From Rhodococcus sp. 4CII (GTDB taxonomy: Bacteria; Actinomycetota; Actinomycetes; Mycobacteriales; Mycobacteriaceae): a DNA stretch of 64,000 nucleotides. A model generated the notes under the pieces. The model searched no databases. It saw nothing but the letters and a program-made list of their open reading frames with translations, and was not told where the DNA came from. The stretch spans positions 6,398,001-6,462,000 of the forward strand of contig NZ_JACCFE010000002.1 of the NCBI RefSeq assembly GCF_014256275.1. Direction: 5' to 3'. A program made the position numbers and the translations under genes. Below, piece after piece: positions 24,854 to 34,233 of this stretch. Position 1 is the stretch's first letter. Every line of letters begins with the position of its first letter.

Positions 24854-26287
24854 TCACAGCGGGATGTTCTTGTGATCGCCTCGGCTGGCCGGGGCGGCGG
24901 CGAGAGCGGCGGTCACGACACTGCGCGTCTTGGCGGGATCGATCTCCTCGTCGACCACACCGATCGCGACGGCCCGGTCGACGCCGCCGGCGATGCTTTC
25001 GTGCTCGACGGCCAGACGCTCGTGCAGCGCCTCACGCTCTTCTTCCGGCGCCGCGGCGAGAGCACGCTTGTGCAGGATTCCGACGGCGGCCTTGGCACCC
25101 ATGACGGCAACCTCGGCGTCGGGCCAGGCGTAGACGGCGGTGGCGCCGAGCGCGCGGGAATTCATGGCGATGTAGGCGCCGCCGTAGATCTTGCGGGTCA
25201 CGACCGTCACGCGGGGAACGGTGGCCTCGGCGAACGCGTGGAGGAGCTTGGCCCCGCGGCGCACGACGCCCTCCCATTCCATGCTCACACCGGGCAGGTA
25301 TCCGGGCACGTCCACGACCACGACGAGCGGGATGCCGAAGGCGTTGCACAGCCGGACGAAACGAGCCGACTTCTCTGCGCTTTCCGAGTTGAGGCAACCA
25401 CCGAGGCGAAGGGGGTTGTTGGCGATGACACCGACGGTGCGGCCACCGAGACGTCCGAGCCCGGTGACGATGCTGCGGGCGTAATTGCCCTGCAACTCCT
25501 CGAAACTCGACTCACCCTCGACGTTGTCGAGCAGCTCGTGAACGATGGGACGGACGTCGTAGGCGCGCTTCGCCGACTCCGGCATGAGGGCGCGGAGATC
25601 GGTGTCGCCGTGCGCGGCCGCGGCCTGATCGAACTCGCCCTGTTCGCAGAACATCGACACCAGGCGGCGGGCCCGGTGCAGGGCGTCGCCCTCGTCGTGG
25701 GCGGCGATGTGCGCCACACCCGACTTCTTGGTGTGCGTGTCGGGGCCGCCGAGGGAGACCATGTCGACCTGTTCCCCGGTGACGCTGCGGACCACGTCGG
25801 GTCCGGTGACGAAGACACGGGCCTCCGGCGCCATGATGACGACGTCGGTGAGGGCGGGACCGTATGCCGCGCCGCCGGCGGCGAATCCGAGGACGACGGA
25901 AATCTGGGGGACGCGGCCGGACGCGCGGACCATGGCCTCGAAGACCAGGCCCACGGCGTGCAGGGCCTCGACGCCCTCGGCGAGACGGGCGCCGCCCGAG
26001 TGCCAGAGACCCACGATCGGGGCATCTTCCTCGAGGGCGGTGTCGATCGCGGTCACGATGTGCTTGCAGCCTTCGACGCCCATCGCACCGCCCATGACGG
26101 TGGCATCGGAGCAGTAGGCAATGGTGCGGACACCGTCGATGTTGCCGGACGCGGCCAGCACACCGGACTTGTCACGCGGGTGGAGCGGGACGACCGTCCC
26201 GCCGTCGAACAGCTTCTCCAGGCGCGCAAGGGGATCACGCGGATCGACCGACGCATCGGACTTCGTCGCGGGTGCCAAGATTGTCAT
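24854..26287 (-). CDS. accD6: AccD6, acyl-CoA carboxylase carboxyltransferase (beta) subunit
   Basis: Carboxyltransferase that, with a biotinylated alpha subunit encoded elsewhere, makes malonyl-CoA or methylmalonyl-CoA for fatty acid and mycolate synthesis. The 477 residues show paired crotonase-like halves: ATVMGGAMGVEGCKHIVTAI and WHSGGARLAEG in the first, then the acyl-CoA parts VIANNPLRLGGCLNSESAEK, VVVDVPGYLPG and the GAYIAMNSRALGA segment in the second. GGAGG precedes ATG 26287. It is the last gene of the fabD-acpM-kasA-accD6 group, with a 93-base gap after kasA containing a long hairpin. Confidence 0.93.
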   Translation of the reverse strand: MTILAPATKSDASVDPRDPLARLEKLFDGGTVVPLHPRDKSGVLAASGNIDGVRTIAYCSDATVMGGAMGVEGCKHIVTAIDTALEEDAPIVGLWHSGGARLAEGVEALHAVGLVFEAMVRASGRVPQISVVLGFAAGGAAYGPALTDVVIMAPEARVFVTGPDVVRSVTGEQVDMVSLGGPDTHTKKSGVAHIAAHDEGDALHRARRLVSMFCEQGEFDQAAAAHGDTDLRALMPESAKRAYDVRPIVHELLDNVEGESSFEELQGNYARSIVTGLGRLGGRTVGVIANNPLRLGGCLNSESAEKSARFVRLCNAFGIPLVVVVDVPGYLPGVSMEWEGVVRRGAKLLHAFAEATVPRVTVVTRKIYGGAYIAMNSRALGATAVYAWPDAEVAVMGAKAAVGILHKRALAAAPEEEREALHERLAVEHESIAGGVDRAVAIGVVDEEIDPAKTRSVVTAALAAAPASRGDHKNIPL

Positions 26288-26324
26288 CGCGTCCTCCTCT
26301 GTAGCGGCCCGGGGGGCTGTCGAT

Positions 26325-26359
26325 GGGTGGAGACCCCTTCGACGAAGGGGTCTCCACCC
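26325..26359 (-). terminator. Long hairpin between kasA and accD6
   Basis: GGGTGGAGACCCCTTC pairs perfectly with its complement (16 bp) around a GAC loop. No T-run follows on either strand, so it is not a classical rho-independent terminator. Placed inside the operon, it could reduce readthrough into accD6 or stabilise the upstream mRNA end. Confidence 0.6.
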
Positions 26360-26380
26360 GCGATCTGGCTGGACCGGCTG

Positions 26381-27643
26381 TCAGGCCCGGCCGAAGGCGA
26401 GCGCGACGTTGTGCCCACCGAAACCAAACGAGTTGTTGATCGCGAAATCGATCTCGCCGTAACGGGCTTCACCCTTGACGACATCCAGGTCGATTTCTGG
26501 ATCCTGATTCTCGAGATTCAGCGTGGGCGGAATGACTCCGTCACGCAGACTCAGGACCGTGAGCACCGCCTCGAGCGCACCGACGGCGCCGATCGAATGC
26601 CCCAACGCGGACTTCGGTGCGTACACCGCAGCGTGGTTGCCGACGGCAGCCTTGATGGCGTTCGCCTCTGCCGTGTCACCGATCGGCGTGGCAGTGGCGT
26701 GCGCGTTGATGTGCTGGATGTCCTTCTTCGTCAATCCAGCAGTCTCGATCGCCCTCGTCATGGCCCGCGCAGCACCCGAACCCGAAGGATCGGGAGCGAC
26801 GATGTGGAACCCGTCGGAGGTGATCCCGGCGCCCAGCAGTCGGGCGTGGATGGTGGCACCGCGAGCCTTGGCGTGCTCCTCGGTTTCGAGGACCATCATC
26901 GCTCCGGCCTCACCGAACACGAAGCCGTCACGATCCTTGTCGAACGGCCGCGAGGCCGCCTTCGGATCGTCGTTGCGGGTGCTCAGTGCGCGCATCATCG
27001 CGAAACTCGCGATCGGCACGGCGTCGAGGTAACCCTCCACACCACCGGCGACGATGATGTCGGCGTCGCCCATCACCAGCATGCGGTACGCATGGGCGAT
27101 GGCCTCCGAACCCGAAGAGCAGGCCGACACGGGAGTGATCACTCCGGCGCGGGCGCCCAGTTCGAGTCCGACGGTGGCCGACGGGCCGTTGGGCATCACC
27201 ATCTGGACGGCGAACGGCGACACCTTGCGGTATCCACCGGCCTTCATCTTCTCGACGGCGTCGATCAGAGCTTCGCCGCCGCCGAGTCCGGTGCCGATCA
27301 CGACGCCGAGGCGATCCTTGTCGACCTCCGGGCTACCGGCGTTCTCCCAGACCTGACGGCCCAGGACGAGCGCCAGCCGCTCGACGAAACTCATCCGGCG
27401 GATCTCGACCCGGGACAGCGACTCGTCGGGTGACACCTTCAGCTTGCCGCCGATCGTCACCGGCAGGTCGTTCTCCGTGACGAAGGCTTCCTGGATGGTG
27501 TCGATGCCGCTCTCGCCGGCCAACAGGCCTTTCCACGTGGCATCCACGTCACCAGCGATCGACGTCGTAGCCGCGAGGCTGGTGACGACGATGTTGGGGA
27601 ACTGTCTCCCGTTGGTCGAGGCGGAAGTCACGGTTGAGCTCAC
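26381..27643 (-). CDS. kasA: KasA-type beta-ketoacyl-ACP synthase (KAS II family)
   Basis: Condensing enzyme that extends acyl-AcpM with malonyl-AcpM in FAS-II. The 420 residues carry the nucleophile Cys175 in SACSSGSE, the two catalytic histidines in [11 protein letters not shown] and [14 protein letters not shown], and the glycine-rich ending [13 protein letters not shown] 27643 overlaps the acpM stop (GTGA). M. tuberculosis has kasA and kasB in tandem here; this window has only one such gene, so assignment to KasA rather than KasB rests on position. Confidence 0.93.
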   Translation of the reverse strand: MSSTVTSASTNGRQFPNIVVTSLAATTSIAGDVDATWKGLLAGESGIDTIQEAFVTENDLPVTIGGKLKVSPDESLSRVEIRRMSFVERLALVLGRQVWENAGSPEVDKDRLGVVIGTGLGGGEALIDAVEKMKAGGYRKVSPFAVQMVMPNGPSATVGLELGARAGVITPVSACSSGSEAIAHAYRMLVMGDADIIVAGGVEGYLDAVPIASFAMMRALSTRNDDPKAASRPFDKDRDGFVFGEAGAMMVLETEEHAKARGATIHARLLGAGITSDGFHIVAPDPSGSGAARAMTRAIETAGLTKKDIQHINAHATATPIGDTAEANAIKAAVGNHAAVYAPKSALGHSIGAVGALEAVLTVLSLRDGVIPPTLNLENQDPEIDLDVVKGEARYGEIDFAINNSFGFGGHNVALAFGRA

Positions 27644-27951
27644 TCCTCGTCGTTCTTGGCAGCTTCGAGCTTGGCCTTCACGGCCTCCGCGTCGGCGCCA
27701 CCTTCTGCTTCGAGCTTCTGGATGTAGGACACGGCGTCACCGACGGTGCGCAGTCCGGCGAGATCCTCGTCGGGGATCTTCACGCCGTACTTGTCCTCGG
27801 TCTGGACGGCGATCTCAACCATGGAGAGGGAGTCGATGTCGAGGTCGTCGACGAAAGACTTTTCGATGGTCACCTCGGACGGCTCAATACCGGTGACCTC
27901 CTCGATGATCTCCGCGAGTCCGGCGATGATGTCTTCCTGGGTGGCGGCCAC
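27640..27951 (-). CDS. acpM: Acyl carrier protein AcpM
   Basis: Carries growing acyl chains of FAS-II on a phosphopantetheine arm. The product from GTG 27951 has 103 residues; the attachment site is Ser41 in [12 protein letters not shown]. It is longer than the usual 77-80-residue ACP by an acidic, alanine-rich C-terminal tail ([20 protein letters not shown]), as in mycobacterial AcpM. A longer open frame exists upstream, but GGGAG precedes 27951 and the family begins at about this point. It is coupled to kasA by a 4-base overlap. Confidence 0.93.
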   Translation of the reverse strand: MAATQEDIIAGLAEIIEEVTGIEPSEVTIEKSFVDDLDIDSLSMVEIAVQTEDKYGVKIPDEDLAGLRTVGDAVSYIQKLEAEGGADAEAVKAKLEAAKNDEE

Positions 27952-28032
27952 TGAGTGGCTCCCTTCTGATTCGGTGTAGATGTATCTGGAGTTGTGCAGG
28001 CACGTCCCCATCGGCCGCGCCTGCGGGCCCTA

Positions 28033-28050
28033 CGCGCACCGAGGTGCGCG
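28033..28050 (-). other. Hairpin in the fabD-acpM gap
   Basis: CGCGCAC and GTGCGCG pair around a CGAG loop (an eighth base pair is possible) in the 106-base gap after the fabD stop. There is no T-run. It may shape processing or relative expression of fabD and acpM. Confidence 0.45.
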
Positions 28051-28057
28051 CAGCAAA

Positions 28058-28975
28058 CTAGCCGAGTTCTGTCAGTTCGGCCAGCGCGGAGATGTCCCCC
28101 GGGGTCTTGAGTGCCAGAGTCGGCGTGCCGCGCATTTCACGCTTGGCGATACCGACCAGGGTTCCGGCTGGTGGGAGCTCCGCGATCGCGGAGACCTGAG
28201 CGGTCCGCAGGCTTGCGGTACACAGGTCCCAACGCACAGGTCGGGTTACCTGCGCGGCCAGCTTAGTCAGTGCGTCGGCTCCGGATGCGACCGGTGCGCC
28301 GTCGGCGTTGGAGAGCAGTGTGCGGGTGGGTTCACCCGGTGTGATCTTCGACGCAGCCTCGGTGACGGCCTCCTGGGCGGGTGCCATGAACCGGGTGTGG
28401 AACGCGCCGGCGACAGGTAGGGCGCGGACGCGCGCCTTCTCGGGCGGGTTGGCCGCGAGTTCCTCGAGCGCGGACAGCAGACCAGCCGCGACGATCTGCC
28501 CGGCGGCGTTGCGGTTGGCGGGTTCGAGCCCCAGTTCGTCGAGGCGGGCGAGCACCTCGGCCTCGTCGCCCCCGAGGACGGCGGACATGCCGGTCGGCTC
28601 GAGTGCGCACGCCTTGGCCATCTCGGCGCCGCGGAGCGCGGCGAGGGCGACGGCGTCGTCGGCGGACAGAACCCCTGCGACAACCGCGGCGGCGAGTTCA
28701 CCGACCGAGTGTCCGGCCGCGATGGTGTCCGCGGGAACGAGGCCGCGTGCGTCGAGCTCCTCGAAGGCGAGGAGCGCGGCGGCCACGACGAGTGGCTGGG
28801 TCACCGACGTGTCGGTGATCTCCTCCGCGGTCGCGGTGGTACCGAGGCGGACCAGATCGAGGCCGGCAGCCTTCGACCAGAGTTCGACGCGGTCATGAGA
28901 ACCCGGCAGCTCCAACCAAGGGATGAGCATGCCGGGAGTCTGAGAGCCCTGACCCGGGGCGAGCAACGAAATCAC
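28058..28975 (-). CDS. fabD: Malonyl-CoA:ACP transacylase FabD
   Basis: Moves malonyl groups from CoA to AcpM for FAS-II. The 305 residues have the N-terminal LLAPGQGSQTPGM, the nucleophile Ser90 in AAGHSVGELAA, and the catalytic histidine in PVAGAFHTRFMAPA. The GTG 28975 start opens directly on the conserved motif. It is the first gene of the FAS-II group; the regulator gene mabR lies upstream on the same strand, with a 127-base gap that holds a palindrome. Confidence 0.94.
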   Translation of the reverse strand: MISLLAPGQGSQTPGMLIPWLELPGSHDRVELWSKAAGLDLVRLGTTATAEEITDTSVTQPLVVAAALLAFEELDARGLVPADTIAAGHSVGELAAAVVAGVLSADDAVALAALRGAEMAKACALEPTGMSAVLGGDEAEVLARLDELGLEPANRNAAGQIVAAGLLSALEELAANPPEKARVRALPVAGAFHTRFMAPAQEAVTEAASKITPGEPTRTLLSNADGAPVASGADALTKLAAQVTRPVRWDLCTASLRTAQVSAIAELPPAGTLVGIAKREMRGTPTLALKTPGDISALAELTELG

Positions 28976-29041
28976 TCTTCAAGAGAACACCGTCAACCGC
29001 GTACCGCGAGATGTCGTTGCGGATGAACCTTCGTCAGCGGA

Positions 29042-29061
29042 TTTGTTGGGTTCCCACAAAA
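29042..29061. promoter_or_regulatory. Imperfect palindrome upstream of fabD, candidate MabR site
   Basis: On the minus strand the site reads TTTTGT, then about 8 bases, then ACAAA, with GGG/CCC pairing inside. It lies about 67 bases upstream of the fabD start. MabR of M. tuberculosis and FasR of Streptomyces bind ahead of fabD, so this is a reasonable binding-site candidate. Confidence 0.4.
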
Positions 29062-29102
29062 TTGCACGTGGAGTGCTCGCATCGAATTTGGACAGGCGTT
29101 CG

Positions 29103-30374
29103 TTACAGCCCTGCTTCTCCGAATGGGAAGGGTGTGACTGGTGTTAAACGTGTGATGGGTTCGTTATGGGAATGTGTCAATCGGCCCACCGTCGCGGCCA
29201 CTCTCAGCACGTACGCATCCCGCGGATTCGTCGGATCGCGCCCGGTGACTTCCGCGATTCTCTTGAGTCGATACCGCACAGTATTTGGATGAACAAACAG
29301 CTGCCGTGCACAAGTCTCAACCGCACCTCCACAGTCGAGATACGCGTCCAAAGTGTCGGTGAGAACACCTCCGGCGGCCGCCAGCGGTGCGACCAGATGG
29401 TCGTTGAGAGCGGTGACTGCGGCGTTGTCACCGAGCAGTGCGCGTTCGGGTAACAACTCGGCGGCGTGGACCGGTCGAGGGGCCCCGCGCCAGCCGGCGA
29501 CCGCCTGCATCGCGGCGAGCGCCTCGACCGCACTGAGGTGCGCCGCGCCGAGCGTCGGAGTGGTCGGCCCGATGATCACCGGCTCGTCGGAGAACTTGCC
29601 GAGCAGATCGGTCATGAAGCTCGAGTGCCCGGAACCCTCCTGGAGCTCGCCGCTGACCACCATCACAAGCCGCGAACCCTGCACGACGGCGAGAGCGGCC
29701 CGACCGTGCTTCTGCGCGATGGTGTGGACCGTGCCGACGACGGAGACCCGTTCGTCCTCGGGCGGTGTGCCGACGATGACGGTGGCGGGAGCGGTCGCGT
29801 CCCAGTTGAGGGTGGCCGCCCGCGACAGCATGTCGGAACCGGTGTCGCCGCGGACCACGGCATCGACCACGAGGGCCTCGAGCCGGGTGTCCCAGGCGCC
29901 ACGGGACTCCGCCGCACTCGCGTACACGGAAGCGGCCGCGAAGCCGAGTTCGCGGCCGTAACGCAACACGGCCTCGGTGAGGGCGACCAGCTGCTGGTCG
30001 TTACGGGCGAGAGCAGGGAGCCACTGCTCGAAGAACTCCATCGCCACGCGCACCATGTCGACCGTCTGGCTGAGGGTGAGCCTGCGCGCGAGATCCTGCG
30101 GAATAACCTGGAACGCGTCCAGGCTGAACCGGATGTCGCTGTCCGGATTCTTGAGCCATTCGAGGAAGTTGACGACCGCCGTCTGGACCAGCAACTGCAC
30201 GTTGGACCGTTGGGCGGCGTCCAGGTCGTCGAAGAACGGCAGCTGATCCTGCATCGTCGTGACGGCCTCGGTCGAGAGGCGGCCGGAGAACTGTTTGACC
30301 CGCCGCAACAGTGCGTCGGGCAACGGATCCCGGGTTTGTCGTCTGCGGGAGACCAGCGGACTCTGCTCGACCAT
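29103..30374 (-). CDS. mabR: MabR/FasR-type PucR-family transcriptional regulator
   Basis: A 423-residue regulator whose C-terminus has the PucR-type helix-turn-helix (DCGGAVETCARQLFVHPNTV then RYRLKRIAEVTGRDP, near residues 350-385). The N-terminal and central parts are the helical sensory region usual for this group. Its place between aceE and fabD is that of Rv2242 (MabR), a regulator of the mycobacterial FAS-II operon, and SCO2386 (FasR) in Streptomyces. ATG 30374 is favoured because TAGGTT lies seven bases upstream, suggesting a leaderless transcript. The signal is probably a long-chain acyl thioester, by analogy. Confidence 0.88.
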   Translation of the reverse strand: MVEQSPLVSRRRQTRDPLPDALLRRVKQFSGRLSTEAVTTMQDQLPFFDDLDAAQRSNVQLLVQTAVVNFLEWLKNPDSDIRFSLDAFQVIPQDLARRLTLSQTVDMVRVAMEFFEQWLPALARNDQQLVALTEAVLRYGRELGFAAASVYASAAESRGAWDTRLEALVVDAVVRGDTGSDMLSRAATLNWDATAPATVIVGTPPEDERVSVVGTVHTIAQKHGRAALAVVQGSRLVMVVSGELQEGSGHSSFMTDLLGKFSDEPVIIGPTTPTLGAAHLSAVEALAAMQAVAGWRGAPRPVHAAELLPERALLGDNAAVTALNDHLVAPLAAAGGVLTDTLDAYLDCGGAVETCARQLFVHPNTVRYRLKRIAEVTGRDPTNPRDAYVLRVAATVGRLTHSHNEPITRLTPVTPFPFGEAGL

Positions 30375-30381
30375 AGACAAG

Positions 30382-30387
30382 AACCTA
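30382..30387 (-). promoter_or_regulatory. -10 element for mabR (leaderless type)
   Basis: On the minus strand TAGGTT lies seven bases before the mabR ATG. The region where its spacer and -35 would be is occupied by the strong hairpin at 30390-30435. Confidence 0.45.
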
Positions 30388-30389
30388 CG

Positions 30390-30435
30390 CCCACCGCCGC
30401 CCGTGTAGTCCGATGGACACACGGGCGGCGGTGGG
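30390..30435 (-). terminator. Strong hairpin after aceE, abutting the mabR promoter
   Basis: A perfect 17-bp stem (CCCACCGCCGCCCGTGT with its complement) around a 12-base loop, starting 14 bases beyond the aceE stop. There is no clear T-run. It probably ends aceE transcription, but its far edge is only 15 bases from the mabR start codon. Confidence 0.7.
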
Positions 30436-30448
30436 TGAGGAACTCGGG

Positions 30449-33304
30449 TTATGCGCTTCCGGTGTCCGTATAGGACACGGCGGCGGCGCGGACGTCGTCG
30501 ATGCGGTACCGGTTGGCGGCGTCGACGGCCTTGGAGCGGTCGAGGGTGCCTTCGCCGGCGAGGGCGGACAGGACGGCGACGACGATGGATTCGGCGTCGA
30601 CGTTGAAGTACCGGCGGGCGGCGGGGCGGGTGTCGGAGAATCCGAACCCGTCGGTGCCGAGGGTGGTGTACGAGCCGGGCACCCACTGCCGGATCTGGTC
30701 GGCGACCGCGCGCATCCAGTCCGAGGCGGCGACGAACGGTCCGGCCGCATCCGACAACGCCTGGGTGACGTAGGGCAGCGGGGCGTCGGTGCCCGGGTCG
30801 CGCAGTGCCTGGCGTTCGGATTCGATGCCGTCGCGGCGCAGCTCACCCCAGGAGGTCACCGACCACACGTCGGCGGCCACCCCCCACTCGGTGGCGAGCA
30901 GTTCCTGCGCCCGCAGCCCCTCGGGCATGGTGACACCGGAGACCAGAATCTGCGCCTTCGGTCCCGAGGTGGTTGCCTTCTTGAACAGGTACAGGCCCTT
31001 GAGCAGGCCCTCGACGTTCAGGTTCTCCGGCTCGGCGGGTTGGGAGTAGGGCTCGTTGTAGAGGGTGATGTAGTAGAAGATGTCCTCCCCACCGAACCCG
31101 TCCACCCCGTCGGTGCCGCCGTACATCCGGCGCAACCCGTCCTTGACGATGTGCGCGATCTCGTAGGAGAACGCCGGATCGTAGGCCACGGCCGCCGGGT
31201 TCGTCGACGCCAGCAGCAGCGAGTGCCCGTCGGCGTGCTGCAACCCTTCGCCGGTGAGGGTGGTGCGGCCGGCCGTCGCGCCGAGGACGAACCCGCGGGC
31301 CATCTGGTCGGCCGCCGCCCACAGGCCGTCGCCGGTGCGCTGGAACCCGAACATCGAGTAGAAGATGTACAGCGGGATCATCGGCTCCCCGTGGGTGGCA
31401 TACGAGGTGCCGACCGCGGTGAACGAGGCGGTCGAGCCGGCCTCGTTGATGCCCTCGTGCAGGATCTGCCCGATCTCCGATTCCTTGTACGCCAGCATCA
31501 GCTCCGCATCCACCGCGGTGTACAGCTGCCCGTTGCGGTTGTAGATCTTCAGCGACGGGAACCAGGAGTCCATCCCGAAGGTGCGGGCCTCGTCCGGGAT
31601 GATCGGCACGATCCGCTTCCCGATCTCCTTGTCCCGCAACAGCTCCTTCATGATCCGCACCAACGCCATCGTCGTGGCGACCTGCTGCTTACCGGAACCC
31701 TTGCGGACCACGTCGTAGGTCGAATCCGCCGGCTGCGGCAACGGCTTCGGGGCGGTCCGCCGCTCGGGCAGGAACCCACCGAGCGCCTTGCGCCGGTCCA
31801 GCATGTACCGGATCTCCGGGGCATCGGGGCCGGGATGGTAGTACGGCGGCATCTTCGGGTCCCGCTCCAACTCTTCGTCGGAGATCGGGATCCGCTGCAG
31901 ATCCCGGAAATTCTTCAGATCGTCCAGGGTCAGCTTCTTCATCTGGTGGGTGGCGTTGCGGCCCTCGAAATGCTTACCCAACGTGTAACCCTTGATGGTG
32001 TGCGCCAGGATGACCGTCGGCTGCCCCTTGTGCGCCATCGCCGCCGCGTACGCCGCATAAATCTTGCGGTAGTCATGCCCGCCGCGTTTGAGGTTCCAGA
32101 TGTCCCGATCGGACAGGTTCGCCACCAACTCCTTCGTCCGCGGATCGCGCCCGAAGAAATGCTCCCGCACATACCCGCCGTCGTTGGCCTTGTACGTCTG
32201 GTAGTCCCCGTCCGGGGTGACGTTCATCAGATTGACCAGGGCACCGTCCCGGTCCGCGTGCAACAACGCGTCCCACTCGCGGCCCCAGACCACCTTGATC
32301 ACGTTCCAGCCGGCGCCGCGGAAGAACGACTCCAACTCCTGGATGATCTTCCCGTTGCCGCGGACCGGGCCGTCGAGGCGCTGCAGGTTGCAGTTCACCA
32401 CGAATGTCAGATTGTCCAGGCCCTCGGTGGCGGCGACGTGCGCCAGACCCCGCGACTCCGGCTCGTCCATCTCCCCGTCCCCCAAGAACGCCCACACGTG
32501 CTGATCGGCGGTGTCCTTGATGCCCCGATCGTGCAGGTAGTGGTTGAAGCGGGCCTGATAGATCGCGTTCATCGGGCCCAGACCCATCGACACGGTCGGG
32601 AACTCCCAGAAATCCGGCAGCAGCCGCGGGTGCGGGTACGACGGCAACCCACCACCCTGATCGGCGTGCGAGTGTTCCTGCCGGAACCCGTCCATCCGCT
32701 CCGCCGGGATCCGCCCCTCCAAAAACGCGCGCGCATAAATGCCCGGGGAGGCGTGGCCCTGGATGAAGATCTGATCCCCACCACCGGGGTGATCCTTGCC
32801 GCGGAAGAAGTGGTTGAACCCGACCTCGTACAACGCCGCCGACGACGCGTACGTCGAGATGTGCCCGCCGACCCCGACACCCGGCCGCTGCGCCCGGGTC
32901 ACCATCACCGCCGCGTTCCACCGGATGAACGCCCGATACCGGCGCTCGACCTCCTCATCCCCCGGGAACCACGGCTCGTTCTCCGTCGGGATGGTGTTCA
33001 CATAATCGGTGGACGTCAACGCCGGCAACGCGACGTGCTTCTCCCCGGCCCGCTCGAGCATCCGCAACATCAGATACCGGGCACGAGTAGGACCGGACCG
33101 GTCCAACAAACCATCGAACGATTCCAACCACTCCGTGGTCTCATCCGGATCGATATCCGGCAGATACGACGCAACACCCTCACGGATGACGCGAACGCGG
33201 CCGTCGGAACCCGGGGTCGCACTGGGGCTGGAAGGTTGGGCCGCTCCGGCGCCGGGTGCGGCGGAATCCGGTTGAGACGCGGGTCCCTGGATCAGGTCTG
33301 ACAA
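30449..33304 (-). CDS. aceE: AceE, pyruvate dehydrogenase E1 component (homodimeric)
   Basis: Thiamine-diphosphate enzyme that decarboxylates pyruvate and acetylates the E2 lipoyl domain, feeding acetyl-CoA to the TCA cycle and lipid synthesis. The 951 residues are normal for the single-chain type. The ThDP motif is near residues 265-285 ([12 protein letters not shown] to [12 protein letters not shown]). Other matches are [32 protein letters not shown] and [20 protein letters not shown] 33304 is chosen because GAGGAG lies seven bases upstream. It stands alone upstream of mabR. Confidence 0.95.
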   Translation of the reverse strand: MSDLIQGPASQPDSAAPGAGAAQPSSPSATPGSDGRVRVIREGVASYLPDIDPDETTEWLESFDGLLDRSGPTRARYLMLRMLERAGEKHVALPALTSTDYVNTIPTENEPWFPGDEEVERRYRAFIRWNAAVMVTRAQRPGVGVGGHISTYASSAALYEVGFNHFFRGKDHPGGGDQIFIQGHASPGIYARAFLEGRIPAERMDGFRQEHSHADQGGGLPSYPHPRLLPDFWEFPTVSMGLGPMNAIYQARFNHYLHDRGIKDTADQHVWAFLGDGEMDEPESRGLAHVAATEGLDNLTFVVNCNLQRLDGPVRGNGKIIQELESFFRGAGWNVIKVVWGREWDALLHADRDGALVNLMNVTPDGDYQTYKANDGGYVREHFFGRDPRTKELVANLSDRDIWNLKRGGHDYRKIYAAYAAAMAHKGQPTVILAHTIKGYTLGKHFEGRNATHQMKKLTLDDLKNFRDLQRIPISDEELERDPKMPPYYHPGPDAPEIRYMLDRRKALGGFLPERRTAPKPLPQPADSTYDVVRKGSGKQQVATTMALVRIMKELLRDKEIGKRIVPIIPDEARTFGMDSWFPSLKIYNRNGQLYTAVDAELMLAYKESEIGQILHEGINEAGSTASFTAVGTSYATHGEPMIPLYIFYSMFGFQRTGDGLWAAADQMARGFVLGATAGRTTLTGEGLQHADGHSLLLASTNPAAVAYDPAFSYEIAHIVKDGLRRMYGGTDGVDGFGGEDIFYYITLYNEPYSQPAEPENLNVEGLLKGLYLFKKATTSGPKAQILVSGVTMPEGLRAQELLATEWGVAADVWSVTSWGELRRDGIESERQALRDPGTDAPLPYVTQALSDAAGPFVAASDWMRAVADQIRQWVPGSYTTLGTDGFGFSDTRPAARRYFNVDAESIVVAVLSALAGEGTLDRSKAVDAANRYRIDDVRAAAVSYTDTGSA

Positions 33305-33528
33305 CGTTGCTCCTCATTGTGGTGGGACGCGCGGTGTGGCGTCCTCTCCATGCGATCGCGGCCTTGTTAGGCCCGACCCATCTCCTTTATGAATATGGCG
33401 CAACCCTTATCTTTCCCCATTGCGGCGCAGTCGGCACACTCAGTTCGGGTTACTCTCCGGTAGCGTTTGCGCAGATCCGGGGCCGAATGTTGAACTTATC
33501 GATGTCGTCCAAAACATGGGGGAGACGA

Positions 33529-34065
33529 ATGCGCACGTCGTCGCGCCGCGGGGGTCTGATGTGTGCCGCCGCCGCGGCGATCGTCGGTGCCGGCCTCATC
33601 GCCGGATGTGCCAGCGCGATCGAGGGGACCGCGCAGCAGAACGATGCCCAGGCTGCCGAATACGCGGCGGAGGCGACGTCCTCTTCGGTGGCGGCGTCGT
33701 CCTCACAGAAGGCCGCAGCCGAGCGGGAGGAACTTGTGACGCAATGCACGATGTTCGTGACCCGCGCGGGCGACACCATCGAGACCTACAACGCGTTCAT
33801 CGACGCAGCCAACGCCGACGCCGCGGACACCGGCGCCAAGGCGAGCGCCGCGGCGGTGGCTCTCCGGGCGGCTGCCGACGGGGCGAATGCCTCCATCCCG
33901 TCGCTTCCCCCTGAATTGACCGGACTGCTCACCGACTACGCGAACAACTACCGCGATCTCGCAGCCGCCGTCGACAGCGGGCAACGCGGAGACAATCTGA
34001 ACACCCTCGCAAGCCGCGGAGACGAGATCAGCGACTCGATTCGGGCAGCCTGCCCCACATCCTGA
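33529..34065 (+). CDS. Putative lipoprotein, unknown function
   Basis: A 178-residue exported protein: the N-terminus MRTSSRRGG leads to a hydrophobic stretch and a lipobox, GAGLIAGC, so the mature protein should be lipid-anchored at the cysteine near residue 29. The rest is alanine-rich and helical, with two cysteines (TQC near the middle and AAC near the end) that may form a disulfide. ATG 33529 is preferred because GGGGGAG precedes it; ATGs at 33487 and 33502 are also in frame. It is divergent from aceE. No family recognised. Confidence 0.75.
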   Translation: MRTSSRRGGLMCAAAAAIVGAGLIAGCASAIEGTAQQNDAQAAEYAAEATSSSVAASSSQKAAAEREELVTQCTMFVTRAGDTIETYNAFIDAANADAADTGAKASAAAVALRAAADGANASIPSLPPELTGLLTDYANNYRDLAAAVDSGQRGDNLNTLASRGDEISDSIRAACPTS

Positions 34066-34233
34066 CTCCCGCACCGTAGGCTCGGTCGATGACCGCGCAA
34101 CACTACTTTCTGACAAAAATTCGCGCGGTCGGCTTGCGCGAAAGCGTCCGAGCATGTTCGCTTTCACCTAATTGATCTTCATCCGGCCGGTGTTCGGGTA
34201 CCCGAGCACCGTCAACAAAAGGAGGACCCCACC

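Noticed and set aside
24725..27433. A 902-codon open frame on the plus strand opposite accD6 and kasA
   Set aside because: It is a shadow frame of two well-identified minus-strand genes and its translation has no recognisable motif.
30413..33301. A 962-codon plus-strand frame opposite aceE
   Set aside because: AceE is clear on the minus strand, and the plus frame has a low-complexity basic composition typical of shadows.
33305..33528. Possible riboswitch or RNA gene between aceE and the lipoprotein
   Set aside because: The interval is more AT-rich than its surroundings, which fits promoters for two divergent genes; I found no conserved RNA element.
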